From: Glaciecola sp034112105
Lineage (GTDB): Bacteria > Pseudomonadota > Gammaproteobacteria > Enterobacterales > Alteromonadaceae
Assembly (NCBI GenBank): GCA_034112105.1
Contig: JAWUVZ010000048.1
Location: forward strand, 1-43,513
Length of the DNA stretch: 43,513 bases
Direction: 5' to 3'
Part shown: positions 1-8,962 of the stretch, piece by piece
Numbering within the stretch: position 1 is the first letter of the stretch
Layout of the letters: each line of letters opens with the position of its first letter
Translations under genes and position numbers: made by a program
Notes under the pieces: model-generated
Database searches by the model: none
Seen by the model: only the letters and a program-made list of their open reading frames with translations
Told to the model about the DNA's origin: nothing

Positions 1-1
1 A

Positions 2-688
2 ACTCAAACAATGGTTGGGCTAGAAGCCTTAGCACGATGGAAACACCCAGAAAAAGGATTTATTCCCCCCAATAAATTTATTCCTATTGCAGAAAAACTG
101 TCATTAATGACGTTACTCACAGAGTCTATGATGACACAGGCAGTTACCCATTTATTATCATTTATAGCCATCGAACCGAAGCTCAAAATAGCCATTAACA
201 TTTCTGCCAGCGAGTGCTCGAATCCATATATAGCGCAGCTAACTAAAAAGTTAATAAAAGAAAACCATCTCAAGCCGGAACAAATCGAATTTGAAATAAC
301 TGAGTCTGTATTAATAGAACAACCTGACTTATCAATAGAAATGTTAACGGAGCTTCACAATTTGGGTATTAGCATTGCCATTGATGATTTTGGTACAGAG
401 TATTCATCGCTCAGTTATTTAACTGCGTTACCCATCGATGTGCTTAAAATAGACCAGAGTTTTATACAAGGCATTGGGCTCAATCCTCAACAAGAAATAG
501 TGATTGAATTTATTATCGATTTAGCAAAACGCTTGTCCCTCAGCGTGCTTGCCGAAGGCATTGAAACACAAACACAAGCCGATTTTTTAATTGAAAATGG
601 TTGTAACTACGTTCAAGGATATTTTTATTCCAAACCTTGTTCAGCCAAGGACATTATTAAATTACTTGAGGAGTCTAGGGCAAATTAA
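2..688 (+). CDS. EAL-domain protein, 5' end outside window (c-di-GMP phosphodiesterase)
   Basis: This is the C-terminal EAL domain of a protein whose start lies before the window: the reading frame is open to base 2, and the first residues (GLEALARW) are already the EAL signature motif. EAL domains hydrolyse cyclic di-GMP to linear pGpG. The motifs expected of an active enzyme are present in order: EALARW, the NIS segment, EITESV, IDDFGTEYSS, LKIDQSF, AEGIE and QGYFYSKP near the end. The protein finishes about 15 residues after the domain, so no further C-terminal domain follows. Any N-terminal sensor or GGDEF domain cannot be seen. The family call is secure; the full architecture and input signal are unknown. 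Confidence 0.93.
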   Translation, partial: TQTMVGLEALARWKHPEKGFIPPNKFIPIAEKLSLMTLLTESMMTQAVTHLLSFIAIEPKLKIAINISASECSNPYIAQLTKKLIKENHLKPEQIEFEITESVLIEQPDLSIEMLTELHNLGISIAIDDFGTEYSSLSYLTALPIDVLKIDQSFIQGIGLNPQQEIVIEFIIDLAKRLSLSVLAEGIETQTQADFLIENGCNYVQGYFYSKPCSAKDIIKLLEESRAN

Positions 689-926
689 CAACATAGACTA
701 GCCCATGTAACAGCTGCATTTAAGAGTGGTTTTGAGCTTGCTCAAATATGATTTAGAAAAAGTTAGCGAAATATTTGTTGTTGAGGTCTCATAGTCCGCT
801 GGCCTTTAGTACTGTAATCTTGATAGAAAGATGCTAAGCGCCTTGCCTCAGAATATTGAATACTCGCTCACCAAATATTTGGCCGTTGATGCTTTAAAAA
901 AAATATCTTAGTTTAGATCATGAATT

Positions 927-2117
927 TTACTGCTGCTGTTGCCTGATTAGCGGATTTGCGTACATATGTAACAATTTTCGCTGTTCTTCAGAACTTAGCA
1001 TCACTAACCGCGACTCGAGATAACGCTGCGCTAGCTGAGGCTCCTTAACACGCTTCGCTAGCTGAGGCTCCTTAACACGCTTCGCTACCTCATCACTAGC
1101 TGAATCCGTTTTAGCCGATTCATCTTGATATTCACTATTCAACAAGTGCAGCGCTATGCTGGAAGTAGAAAAAGTTTGATAACCGGCTAGGATTTCTTGA
1201 TCAATAAAAGCCGAAACCTCTTTTGCATTGCCAAATTGATTGCCGACGAGTTTACCGAAATGCACATGTACTCTGCCTTTTTGACCGGTGATGCCGTTGA
1301 CGATACTTTGCATGTCCTCGTTATCCGGTTTGTCATAACCACCTTCTTTTGCGGCTTGGCACAATTCTTTTGCTTTGCTTACATCACATGGGTCAAATTC
1401 ATAGGAAATAGACACAGGTACAATTCTCAAATTTGCAATGTAGTCAGAAAAATCAATCTCTTTTGGTTTGTTTAGTGACAGCATCGAAATAATAGCTGGG
1501 TTAGTTATATCAATACCGTCTTTTGCTCGGCCCTCGCGTTGCGCAATCCAGAGGTGCTGTTTGTCATTTTTTAAAGAACAGTAGATGTATTCACTGAGTA
1601 ACTTAGCCGCCGCTAATTTTGCCCTTCGGCCTTCGACTGAACGCTGAACTACAAAACACTTATTCAGGCGCAGAATGTCAGCGACCCACCCTTTACTCAA
1701 CAAATTGTCACCAACCGCAATTCTAACCGTGTCTTGCCCATTAATGTGCAGCACCCAATTAACGAAGGCAGGATCAAGTGCTATATCTCTATGATTGCTT
1801 ATAAACAAACAAGGTGCAGACAAATCGAGCGTGTCGATTCCAGTCACTGTTAACGCGTTTGTTGTTTTGATCAACATGCGCTGCATGTAAGGTTCGATCA
1901 TGTTCTGAAAGTCACGCAAGCTGGCGGTTGTTTGTATTTTTTTGCTAATAAAACGTTTAATAAAATAGGCAAATATTGGCTTAGTGAACTGAGGCCATTT
2001 AGTAAAACGAAAGGCGACTAAAGTGCTAATAAACTCGTCGTTATTAATTAATTGTTTTAGTACACGGGGTAAATCAGCATTGTCATAGGGTCTGATTTGG
2101 TCAAATTTAGACGTCAT
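927..2117 (-). CDS. PlsC-like glycerol/lysophosphatidate acyltransferase family protein
   Basis: This 396-residue protein resembles the large bacterial branch of 1-acyl-glycerol-3-phosphate acyltransferases, which transfer acyl chains during phospholipid or lipid modification at the inner membrane. The sequence SNHRDIALD at about residues 107-115 corresponds to the catalytic NH(X)nD motif, here with five rather than four residues between His and the later Asp, and REGRAKDG near residue 195 fits the second conserved block (EGxR-type). No strong signal peptide is seen. The C-terminal 90 residues lie outside the catalytic domain and contain a duplicated nine-residue unit, AKRVKEPQL, encoded by a perfect 27-bp DNA repeat. 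The gene lies 40 bp downstream of yaeQ on the same strand and may be cotranscribed with it. The exact substrate cannot be assigned. Confidence 0.82.
   Translation of the reverse strand: MTSKFDQIRPYDNADLPRVLKQLINNDEFISTLVAFRFTKWPQFTKPIFAYFIKRFISKKIQTTASLRDFQNMIEPYMQRMLIKTTNALTVTGIDTLDLSAPCLFISNHRDIALDPAFVNWVLHINGQDTVRIAVGDNLLSKGWVADILRLNKCFVVQRSVEGRRAKLAAAKLLSEYIYCSLKNDKQHLWIAQREGRAKDGIDITNPAIISMLSLNKPKEIDFSDYIANLRIVPVSISYEFDPCDVSKAKELCQAAKEGGYDKPDNEDMQSIVNGITGQKGRVHVHFGKLVGNQFGNAKEVSAFIDQEILAGYQTFSTSSIALHLLNSEYQDESAKTDSASDEVAKRVKEPQLAKRVKEPQLAQRYLESRLVMLSSEEQRKLLHMYANPLIRQQQQ
1029..1087 (-). repeat. Perfect 27-bp tandem duplication inside the acyltransferase gene
   Basis: Two identical 27-bp units occupy 1029-1055 and 1056-1082, followed by the first five bases of a third (1083-1087). 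The unit is a multiple of three, so the duplication adds nine residues (AKRVKEPQL) without breaking the frame. The lack of any mismatch suggests a recent slippage or unequal recombination event. Confidence 0.95.
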
Positions 2118-2157
2118 ATCTTGTTATTCACCTTACTTATGTGGCTAGGACATGGGC

Positions 2158-2700
2158 TTATTGTAAAACCTGCCAATTCACTTCTAGTTGTTCAATTGCC
2201 GTGCTTACATAGAGCGATTCATCGCTGATCGTAATTGACCAACTTGACTTGCGCGCCACCTGTTTTGCTAAGGCTTGAATTTGATCCCATTGAAAGGCAA
2301 AAAATTGAATAGGTAATGTTTCAAATTGTGCTTTACTTTGTTTCCACCAAACATCCGACTTCGTATTGAAACTATACACAAATGTATTTTTAGAAAGTCG
2401 ACAAGCTTTTTTCATTCGATCAAAACTTGGCTCGCCAACATCAATCCAACTCAATAATTGATCATCTAGTGTTTTTTGCCAGATATCAGGTTCTTCTACG
2501 GAACTTAATCCTTTGGTAAAAGCTAATAAGTTTTCCTTATCATCAAAGGAATGAAGGCAAAATACCAGCACACGAACCACCATTCGTTCTATGGTTTCAG
2601 AAGGATGTTGTGCAACGGTCAAAGTTAAGTTGGGATAGTGATGATTGTTTATATCAGCAAGCGTGATATTAAATTTGTAAATTGTGGGTTTAAGAGCCAT
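2158..2700 (-). CDS. yaeQ: YaeQ family protein
   Basis: This 180-residue protein has the length (E. coli YaeQ is 181) and character of the YaeQ family: an N-terminal MALKPTIYKFNI strand, the HPSETIERMVVRVLVF helix, a central EEPDIW segment followed by DVGEPSFDRMKKA, and a C-terminal SLYVST...W stretch. The family has a PD-(D/E)XK nuclease-like fold; E. coli YaeQ was once linked to suppression of RfaH loss, but its biochemical role is not settled. The acidic residues in EEPD and GEP are the expected candidates for the fold's active site. The gene is first in a probable two-gene unit with the acyltransferase. No clear Shine-Dalgarno sequence precedes the ATG. Confidence 0.88.
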   Translation of the reverse strand: MALKPTIYKFNITLADINNHHYPNLTLTVAQHPSETIERMVVRVLVFCLHSFDDKENLLAFTKGLSSVEEPDIWQKTLDDQLLSWIDVGEPSFDRMKKACRLSKNTFVYSFNTKSDVWWKQSKAQFETLPIQFFAFQWDQIQALAKQVARKSSWSITISDESLYVSTAIEQLEVNWQVLQ

Positions 2701-3275
2701 TTGATTTTCAGTTGTTCAGTTAGGTTTCGGCATTATTGCATGTCAACAAAGTGACATGGCATCGCGCGTTTTAAAACGTATAATCAGGAGTGTACACTAC
2801 CTATAATTTATCTTTTTAAAAGAATGTATATAACGACTAAACAAGGACCGATTGCCTCTCTTTACTTGTCACTCTTTACTTGTCACTCTTTACTCGTCAC
2901 TAAAAATATTTTAGGTTTGTAAAAGAACCAAGTAAGGGCTTAATTTATGTTACAAATACTTCATTACAAGTGCAATATTTAGTTCAGAATGCTAATTATT
3001 CGCAAATATGACCAAACATCCAATTTAAAAAAATTTAACACGCTGTTTTGTATATATATTATTTTTGGTACGAGCTTTGCTTTAGCTATTAGCATTATAA
3101 CAAAAGCGTGTCGATAGATGCCGTTAGTGATGACATCTTTTAAATAGACTCCGTGTCCTTTCACTGTCGCGCTTTTTACATTCGGCGCTCGTTGTATATA
3201 ATATGTCATTGTATGCAGCAGCCTAAATTCAATATACACGTCATTAATAAATAGTGTTAATAAAGGAATATGATC
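2701..3275. other. 575-bp divergent intergenic region
   Basis: The region separates yaeQ (minus) from the LiaF-like gene (plus) and should hold both promoters. It is very AT-rich and contains three tandem 14-bp repeats at 2858-2899. An 86-codon open frame on the minus strand (2979-3239) is not convincing as a gene. I found no RNA gene, terminator or recognisable operator. Confidence 0.6.
2858..2899 (+). repeat. Three tandem copies of a 14-bp unit
   Basis: The unit CTCTTTACTTGTCA is repeated head to tail at 2858-2871, 2872-2885 and 2886-2899. The third copy differs by one base (T to C). The array lies between yaeQ and the LiaF-like gene, about 160 bp upstream of yaeQ and 380 bp upstream of the other gene. 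It could be a slippage microarray or direct repeats for a regulator; nothing in the sequence decides this. Confidence 0.92.
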
Positions 3276-3932
3276 ATGCCAGTAAGGTTAGAAGATAGGC
3301 CCATAGAGCAAGTAAAAGAAGAAGTCATTGACGTACTTATTCATAATTACAGTCATGGCATTATTTCTAATGACGCTTTTGAGCGTCGACTGGATGCAGT
3401 TATAGAGACATCATCGCATCAAGAAATGGTGGACCAGATTCAAGATTTAGATGCTGCTCCAGACGATACCTTGAAAAAGCAAAAGGAACAGCAGTTTTCT
3501 GTGCACTATAGCCAAGCGCCAGCTGAAGACAAAGAAACATTGATTAATATTTTAGGCGATACTGACCGCAGCGGAGTATGGACGGTGCCCAAAGAAATCA
3601 GACTGTTTACTTTACTCGGGAGTTCAACCCTCGACTTTACAGACGCCCGCTTTAGTAGTCCTAACATAACAGTAAAAGTATTCAGTCTGTTAGGTAGTGA
3701 TAAAATATTCGTCCCTGAAAATGTGAATGTACTATCGAAGGCATTTTGTATACTGGGCACTTCAAAAAATAAAGCGCCTTCAGTTGCGTCTGCCCACGCG
3801 CCTACTATTACGATTGAAGGAGTAATTATCTTATCCGAAATTAGTATTAAAATCAAAACGACAATGAAGGAGAATTTCGTCGCATTTGCGAACAAAATGA
3901 AGACCTTATTTGAGTCAAATCCCAAGCTATAA
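3276..3932 (+). CDS. DUF1707/LiaF-like envelope stress-associated protein
   Basis: This is a predicted cytoplasmic protein of 218 residues with two parts. Residues about 1-60 resemble the DUF1707/SHOCT-like helical region (VIDVLIHNYSHGIISNDAFERRLDAV). Residues about 85-200 resemble the LiaF C-terminal beta domain, with repeated GD/GS turns (ILGDTDRSGVW, LLGSSTLDF, LLGSDKIFV). LiaF-like proteins are linked to cell-wall antibiotic responses in Firmicutes; the role of proteobacterial homologues is poorly known. There are no membrane segments. Two in-frame ATGs exist at 3270 and 3276; AAAGGA at 3262-3267 is only 2 bp from the first but 8 bp from the second, so 3276 is chosen. The gene stands alone. 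Confidence 0.72.
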   Translation: MPVRLEDRPIEQVKEEVIDVLIHNYSHGIISNDAFERRLDAVIETSSHQEMVDQIQDLDAAPDDTLKKQKEQQFSVHYSQAPAEDKETLINILGDTDRSGVWTVPKEIRLFTLLGSSTLDFTDARFSSPNITVKVFSLLGSDKIFVPENVNVLSKAFCILGTSKNKAPSVASAHAPTITIEGVIILSEISIKIKTTMKENFVAFANKMKTLFESNPKL

Positions 3933-4104
3933 TTCATTCCCCAATTATGCCTTGTTGGCTCACTTTTATGTACTAGAAACGCAGCTGTAATAAAACCCGG
4001 CAGACCCAATGCTATGGGTAATTTTTGCATTTTATTTAGCGTTTTTTATACCAATGACATGATGCATGAACTTATCGTAAATTAACGCTGTAATAATAAG
4101 GTAT

Positions 4105-4127
4105 TAGCATAATATTACGCTATGCTA
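4105..4127. promoter_or_regulatory. Inverted repeat upstream of the RND efflux operon (possible operator)
   Basis: TAGCATA and TATGCTA form a perfect 7-bp dyad separated by 9 bp, centred about 93 bp before the adaptor start codon. Efflux operons are often controlled by TetR-, MarR- or LysR-type regulators that bind such dyads. No regulator gene is adjacent, so this is only a candidate operator. Confidence 0.35.
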
Positions 4128-4208
4128 TTCTATTGTTTGCTCCATCGATGATTGCTTTAGATATAAGCTGTTTTTGGACTTTTTTGATTATAAGGGTAGG
4201 AGTAATAG

Positions 4209-5303
4209 ATGCATTGGCGTCGTTGGTTGGTAACTGTTGTTTTTTGTTTTGCCGTAGTCGGCTTACTTAGTTTTGTGAAATATAATCAAGTGATGGCTGC
4301 AATCGCCTTCAAAGAGTCATTCCCCGAGCCCAGTGAAACAGTAAAAGTTGAAAGCGTAGGAATATCGACTTGGCAACCTAGTTTAAAGCTCATTGGCTCA
4401 GTGTTACCGACACAAAGCTTAGAAATTCGTAACGAACTTGAAGGCGTTGTTACTTACATAGGGTTCAAGTCAGGCGGAAAAGTCGAAAAAGGCGCCATTC
4501 TATTAAGAATGCAGATTGACGACGAGTTAGCACAACTCGATGCTATTGACGCAGAAATAACCATTGCTGAACTAGATGCCAACAGATTTCAAAAGCTATT
4601 CGAACAGCGTGCCTCAAGTCGCGATCAGTATGAACGAGCAAAAGCCCAATTAGCGGTGTCTATTGCCCGAAAACGTTCACTTGAAGCCGTTATCGCAAAA
4701 AAGACAGTGATCGCTCCTTTTAGTGGTCAAGCCGGATTGCATGAACTTGAAATTGGGGCATTTTTATCGGCCGATACAGTGACCACAAAGTTGGTTAGTG
4801 ATTCACATACCGTTTGGGTCGATTTCAACATTCCACAAACCTATTCAAACTTAACAATAGGAACCAACGTGTCTGTCAGTTCCGACAATTTGGGACTGAC
4901 AGATGCGAATGCCGTCATAGCAGCAGTCGATCAAGAAATATCAACACGTTCTAGAAATATTAAAGTACGCGCCGAACTAACTAGCGACCAAGTTAAGCTA
5001 AAACCGGGCGCTATTGTTACCGTTTCAGTGCCGGTTTATGAACTCAAACAAGTCGTCCGACTTTCTAGTAAAGCAATTAGATACGATACTTTTGGCAGCT
5101 ATGTTTTTAAATTAACAAAAGACGATAAAGACAATTGGCGCGCCGCTCGCCAAGTCGTTAATGTAATTTATAAAGAGGGTGAAAGCAGTATTGTTGAGAT
5201 TACTTCGAGCAATGGATTGGCATTAAACGACGTTATTGCAACTCAAGGTTCGTTTAAATTGCGCGAAGGCATTTTGGTTTATATCGATGGACAAGGCGAA
5301 TAA
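4209..5303 (+). CDS. RND efflux periplasmic adaptor subunit (HlyD/MFP family)
   Basis: This 364-residue protein links an inner-membrane RND pump to an outer-membrane channel. An N-terminal membrane anchor (residues about 5-25) is followed by a lipoyl/barrel-sandwich half with a conserved glycine turn (IGFKSGGKVEKGAILLRM, about residues 85-100), a helical hairpin (about 105-155), the second lipoyl half (KKTVIAPFSGQAG), and beta-barrel and membrane-proximal domains containing LKPGAIVTVSVP. GGAG at 4199-4202 lies 6 bp before the ATG. The pump gene begins 5 bp after the stop, with its ribosome binding site over this gene's end, so the two are translationally coupled. No outer-membrane factor gene is nearby; the pump presumably uses a shared TolC-type channel. 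Confidence 0.93.
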   Translation: MHWRRWLVTVVFCFAVVGLLSFVKYNQVMAAIAFKESFPEPSETVKVESVGISTWQPSLKLIGSVLPTQSLEIRNELEGVVTYIGFKSGGKVEKGAILLRMQIDDELAQLDAIDAEITIAELDANRFQKLFEQRASSRDQYERAKAQLAVSIARKRSLEAVIAKKTVIAPFSGQAGLHELEIGAFLSADTVTTKLVSDSHTVWVDFNIPQTYSNLTIGTNVSVSSDNLGLTDANAVIAAVDQEISTRSRNIKVRAELTSDQVKLKPGAIVTVSVPVYELKQVVRLSSKAIRYDTFGSYVFKLTKDDKDNWRAARQVVNVIYKEGESSIVEITSSNGLALNDVIATQGSFKLREGILVYIDGQGE

Positions 5304-5308
5304 GGATT

Positions 5309-8300
5309 ATGGACAATCAAAAACCTGATCTTGGCAAGCCTAGCATCATGGACGTTTTTTGTAAGCGCCCTATTCTAGCTATCGTATTGTCACTTGCTTT
5401 ATGCCTAGTCGGTATTAGAGCTGCTCTCGAGTTACCTATCCTACAATTTCCAGAAATTGAAAGTGCATCACTGCAAATTGTTACACCGTATGTTGGTGCG
5501 TCAGCCGAAGTCGTTCAAGGTTTTATTACTGAGCCTATTGAACGCGCCGCGGCCTCAGTTCCCGGTGTCGACTACATCGATTCAAACACAACACCCGGCG
5601 TTAGTACGGTAACAGTATGGTTGCGTCTTGGCGTTGACAGTACCCGAGCATTGGCTGAACTTTCCTCAAGGCTCGATCAAATCCGCTTTGAATTACCAAC
5701 TGGCGCTGAAGACCCAACGGTTCAAGTTGTGCGGGCCGACAGACCCTTTGCTGTGTTCTATTTAACAGTTAATTACGATGAAGAAGCCGCCGGCATGTCG
5801 CGCTTCGAGGTTACCGATTATCTGTCTCGTCGTGTTGTGCCTAGTTTAACTACTATTGAAGGTGTGCAACGTATCGGACTTGAGGGGGGGCGCTCTCCAG
5901 CTATGCGTATTTGGTTAAACGCAGAAAAAATGGCCGCACTCGATGTTGCGACCGATGATGTTTCTGAAGCGCTGCGCGCAAACAATCTAGTGGCAACGTT
6001 GGGGCGCAGTGAAAACTCGCAGCAACGCATAGGTTTATTAACAGATACCTCACTAAGCACCGCCGAGGAGTTTGAAAACCTTATCATTCGCCAAGTAGAT
6101 GGTGCTCAAATTCGTATTAGGGATATTGCCGACGTAAAATTAGGCGAAGAAGAAGGTCAAGTCAGTTCGCGTTTAGACAAAGATACCGTTTTATACATTT
6201 CTGTGTGGCCGTTGCCTGGTGCCAACGAAATCCAAATTGGCGACCGTTTGTATGACATGTTGGAAAAGGTAAATCAAACATTACCCCAAGGTTTAAGCAT
6301 TACTGACGGCTACGACGGCACGATTTATATGCGCAGTGCGCTGCGAGAAATATTTATCACGCTAGGTGAAACTATCATTTTAGTTGGCGTCGTCGTGGTT
6401 GCCATGATGGGTTCTTTTAGAACCGCCTTAGTCCCCCTTATTACTATTCATATTTCTATTTTAGGTGCCATAGCAGGCATGACATTGATGGGCTTCTCCC
6501 TTAATTTACTGACCGTGCTAGCGATTGTTTTGTCGGTAGGATTAGTGGTCGACGATGCTATTGTTGTGGTTGAAAACGTAGCCCGATATATGCGTCAAGG
6601 CATGACCAGAATGGAAGCTGCTTTGGCAAGTTCCAGACAATTACTTGCCCCCATTATCAGCATGACCATCACCCTCGCAGCTGTTTATGCCCCGATCGGA
6701 CTATTGTCAGGACTCACTGGCGCATTGTTTAAAGAGTTTGCTTTTACCTTAGCTATCGCCGTTTTAATATCCGGTTTTGTTGCCTTAACGTTATCTCCTA
6801 TTATGAGTGCCTATGCCTCGCCTGAGGGTGGTAAAGAGGGTAAGCTGACGCGTAAGGTAAATGGCTTTTTTGAACGTCTACAAACAACCTATGGAAAAGT
6901 AATTATTCGTACTATTGAATGGAAAGCGCAAGTGCTTACTATTGCCATATTTCTTGCTTTACTTACGGTACCATTCTATTTGTTCTCATTAAAAGAATTG
7001 GCACCAACAGAAGACCAATCTAGTATTAATGTTATTGTTGAGTCTTCACCTGAAGCTTCTTTACAATACAGCATGAACCAAATGGACAGTGTTGTAGACA
7101 CGATGAAAGAGCTAGAAGGTGCAGAGGCCATGTGGCAAATAGTGAATCCTCTTGGCGCGTTTAGTGGGGTTAATTTTGTAGACCAAAATGAGCGTGATCA
7201 AAGTGTTCAGGACATATTTTGGAAAGCCTTTGCCTCTCTTTCGTCCGTGACAGGACTAAAAGCATTCCCAGTTTTAGATTCTGCCTTGCCCACATCTGGT
7301 AATTTCTCGGTTGAATTAGTCGTGCTCAGCACTGACTCTTATACCGACATGAAAGTGTATGCAAACAAAATGGTTCAGGCTGCCATTGCCAGTAAGAAGT
7401 TTCTTTTTGCCGACACAGACTTAAAAATCGATTTACCGCAAGCGCGCTTTAACTTAAATAGACAACGTATTGCCGACTTAGGTATGGACTTAACTAGTGT
7501 TAGTCGACAATTGGAGGTGATGTTGTCTGGTAACTTCGTTAATCGCTACAATCAAGATGGCCGCGCTTATCGAGTCATTCCTATGATTGATGAAGCAGGC
7601 AGAGCGAATCCGGATGCGATACTTGATCTCCAAATTCGCACACCCGCTGGTGATTTAATACCTATTCGGTCTATTGCCACATTAGTAACCGAAACAGCAC
7701 CGCGTGTACTGAGTAAATTTCAACAGAAGAACGCATTTAGGATCTATGGCGAAGTTATTCCCGGAACCACTAAAGAACAAGGGTTAAGCGCATTAGAAGA
7801 TGCTGCCGCTCTGCTTCTGCCGGCTGACTACAGTATCGATTATGCTGGCGAGTCTCGTCAAATAAGGCTTGAAGGAAACACCCTAGAAGGTGTTTTATTA
7901 GTAGCATTAGTTTTTGTTTTTCTGGTACTTGCCGTGCAATTCAATAGCTTTAGAGACCCTTTAGTGGTGTTACTAGGTAGTGTTCCGCTGGCGCTTGCGG
8001 GAGCTATGATGTTTGCATTTTTAGACTTCACTACTATCAACATATACTCGCAAGTGGGTTTTATAACCTTGGTCGGCTTGATAGCTAAAAATGGCATCTT
8101 AATAGTCGAATTTGCTAACCATATGCAGAAAATGGGGTATACCAAACTAGAAGCAATACAACTGGCCGCACAAACAAGACTGCGTCCAGTATTAATGACA
8201 ACGGCGGCCACCGTTTTAGGTCACTTCCCTTTGGTCCTAGTTACTGGTGCGGGAGCGGAAGCGAGAAACAGTATCGGTATTATATTAGTTGCGGGTATGT

Positions 8301-8461
8301 TGGTAGGAACTCTGTTCACCCTACTTGTGCTACCCAGTGTTTATATTGTATTGGCATCAACTCATTCACCAGATGAGTCCAATGATGAAGGTGCCAGCAT
8401 TAAAAGAACCGGTATTGAAAGTACAGAAAAGTCGAATGACGCAGGCCGTCATTCAGCATAG
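5309..8461 (+). CDS. RND multidrug efflux permease (HAE1/AcrB family)
   Basis: This is a full-length proton-driven efflux pump of 1050 residues, the usual size for AcrB/MexB relatives. It shows the duplicated RND layout: TM1 near residues 20-40, a large periplasmic loop, TM2-6 around 340-490, TM7 near 545, a second periplasmic loop, and TM8-12 around 870-1020. Proton-relay residues are present: the Asp pair in VVDDAIVVVEN (D415, D416) and the TM10 lysine in LIAKNGIL (K927). The final 30 residues are a polar cytoplasmic tail. The substrate cannot be read from sequence; HAE1 members usually export hydrophobic or amphiphilic drugs, dyes or detergents. It forms a two-gene operon with the adaptor. 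Confidence 0.96.
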   Translation: MDNQKPDLGKPSIMDVFCKRPILAIVLSLALCLVGIRAALELPILQFPEIESASLQIVTPYVGASAEVVQGFITEPIERAAASVPGVDYIDSNTTPGVSTVTVWLRLGVDSTRALAELSSRLDQIRFELPTGAEDPTVQVVRADRPFAVFYLTVNYDEEAAGMSRFEVTDYLSRRVVPSLTTIEGVQRIGLEGGRSPAMRIWLNAEKMAALDVATDDVSEALRANNLVATLGRSENSQQRIGLLTDTSLSTAEEFENLIIRQVDGAQIRIRDIADVKLGEEEGQVSSRLDKDTVLYISVWPLPGANEIQIGDRLYDMLEKVNQTLPQGLSITDGYDGTIYMRSALREIFITLGETIILVGVVVVAMMGSFRTALVPLITIHISILGAIAGMTLMGFSLNLLTVLAIVLSVGLVVDDAIVVVENVARYMRQGMTRMEAALASSRQLLAPIISMTITLAAVYAPIGLLSGLTGALFKEFAFTLAIAVLISGFVALTLSPIMSAYASPEGGKEGKLTRKVNGFFERLQTTYGKVIIRTIEWKAQVLTIAIFLALLTVPFYLFSLKELAPTEDQSSINVIVESSPEASLQYSMNQMDSVVDTMKELEGAEAMWQIVNPLGAFSGVNFVDQNERDQSVQDIFWKAFASLSSVTGLKAFPVLDSALPTSGNFSVELVVLSTDSYTDMKVYANKMVQAAIASKKFLFADTDLKIDLPQARFNLNRQRIADLGMDLTSVSRQLEVMLSGNFVNRYNQDGRAYRVIPMIDEAGRANPDAILDLQIRTPAGDLIPIRSIATLVTETAPRVLSKFQQKNAFRIYGEVIPGTTKEQGLSALEDAAALLLPADYSIDYAGESRQIRLEGNTLEGVLLVALVFVFLVLAVQFNSFRDPLVVLLGSVPLALAGAMMFAFLDFTTINIYSQVGFITLVGLIAKNGILIVEFANHMQKMGYTKLEAIQLAAQTRLRPVLMTTAATVLGHFPLVLVTGAGAEARNSIGIILVAGMLVGTLFTLLVLPSVYIVLASTHSPDESNDEGASIKRTGIESTEKSNDAGRHSA

Positions 8462-8624
8462 CAGCGCAAAAAACGTCTCGAATTAGAACCTAGCGCAATA
8501 TTTTAATAGCTATAAGTCAATAAGTATGTAAATTTAATGATCATTCTTTGTATTTTTTTTGTTTCAGATATATGCTTAAGAAACACGATATTTTAGTCAC
8601 AGTTCAACCCAATAAGAGAAGCCT

Positions 8625-8864
8625 ATGCATTTCAATAATGAGCTTACCGAAGAACTCAACCTTATCTTAAAATTTCCCAACAAAAGCTTGATGCAAGGAC
8701 TCAAAGTGCGTAACGACGCCGACCCAAGCAGAGTTGCAGCAGCAAAACGATTATTTGACAAAGGTATTGTTAGCCAGCCCGATGGTGGCTATCTAACTGA
8801 CCTAGGACATGATCTTGCTGAGCACGCCTCAGTGATACAATCGGCGCTAACGCATTCAGGATAA
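8625..8864 (+). CDS. TIGR02647-like small conserved protein
   Basis: This 79-residue protein matches my memory of the TIGR02647 family of short gammaproteobacterial proteins: an N-terminal helix (ELTEELNLILKFP), a GLKVRNDADPSRVAAAKRLFDKGI segment and the terminal GGYLTDLGHDLAEHA block. The helix-helix-helix-wing look of the second half (RLFDKGIVSQPDGGYLTDLG) recalls winged-helix DNA-binding proteins, but no function is established. AAGAGAAG at 8613-8620 precedes the ATG. The gene lies 98 bp upstream of hpf in the same direction and could share its transcript. Family assignment is from recognition only. Confidence 0.65.
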   Translation: MHFNNELTEELNLILKFPNKSLMQGLKVRNDADPSRVAAAKRLFDKGIVSQPDGGYLTDLGHDLAEHASVIQSALTHSG

Positions 8865-8962
8865 TCTTACAAAAGAACATTTTATACCTTGTATTTTGCT
8901 AATATTGTCCCAAACTCTATTATGAAGACATCAAAAACGTAATCAAAACAAGAGGAAAACCT

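Noticed and set aside
2979..3239. 86-codon open frame on the minus strand between yaeQ and the LiaF-like gene, with a faint GIYRHAF segment recalling methyltransferase-type GIYRYVRHP motifs.
   Set aside because: No ribosome binding site, no full motif, and codon use of an AT-rich noncoding region; at most a very decayed remnant.
3506..4030. 174-codon open frame on the minus strand opposite the LiaF-like gene.
   Set aside because: It is antisense to a frame with recognisable domain structure and shows no family resemblance itself.
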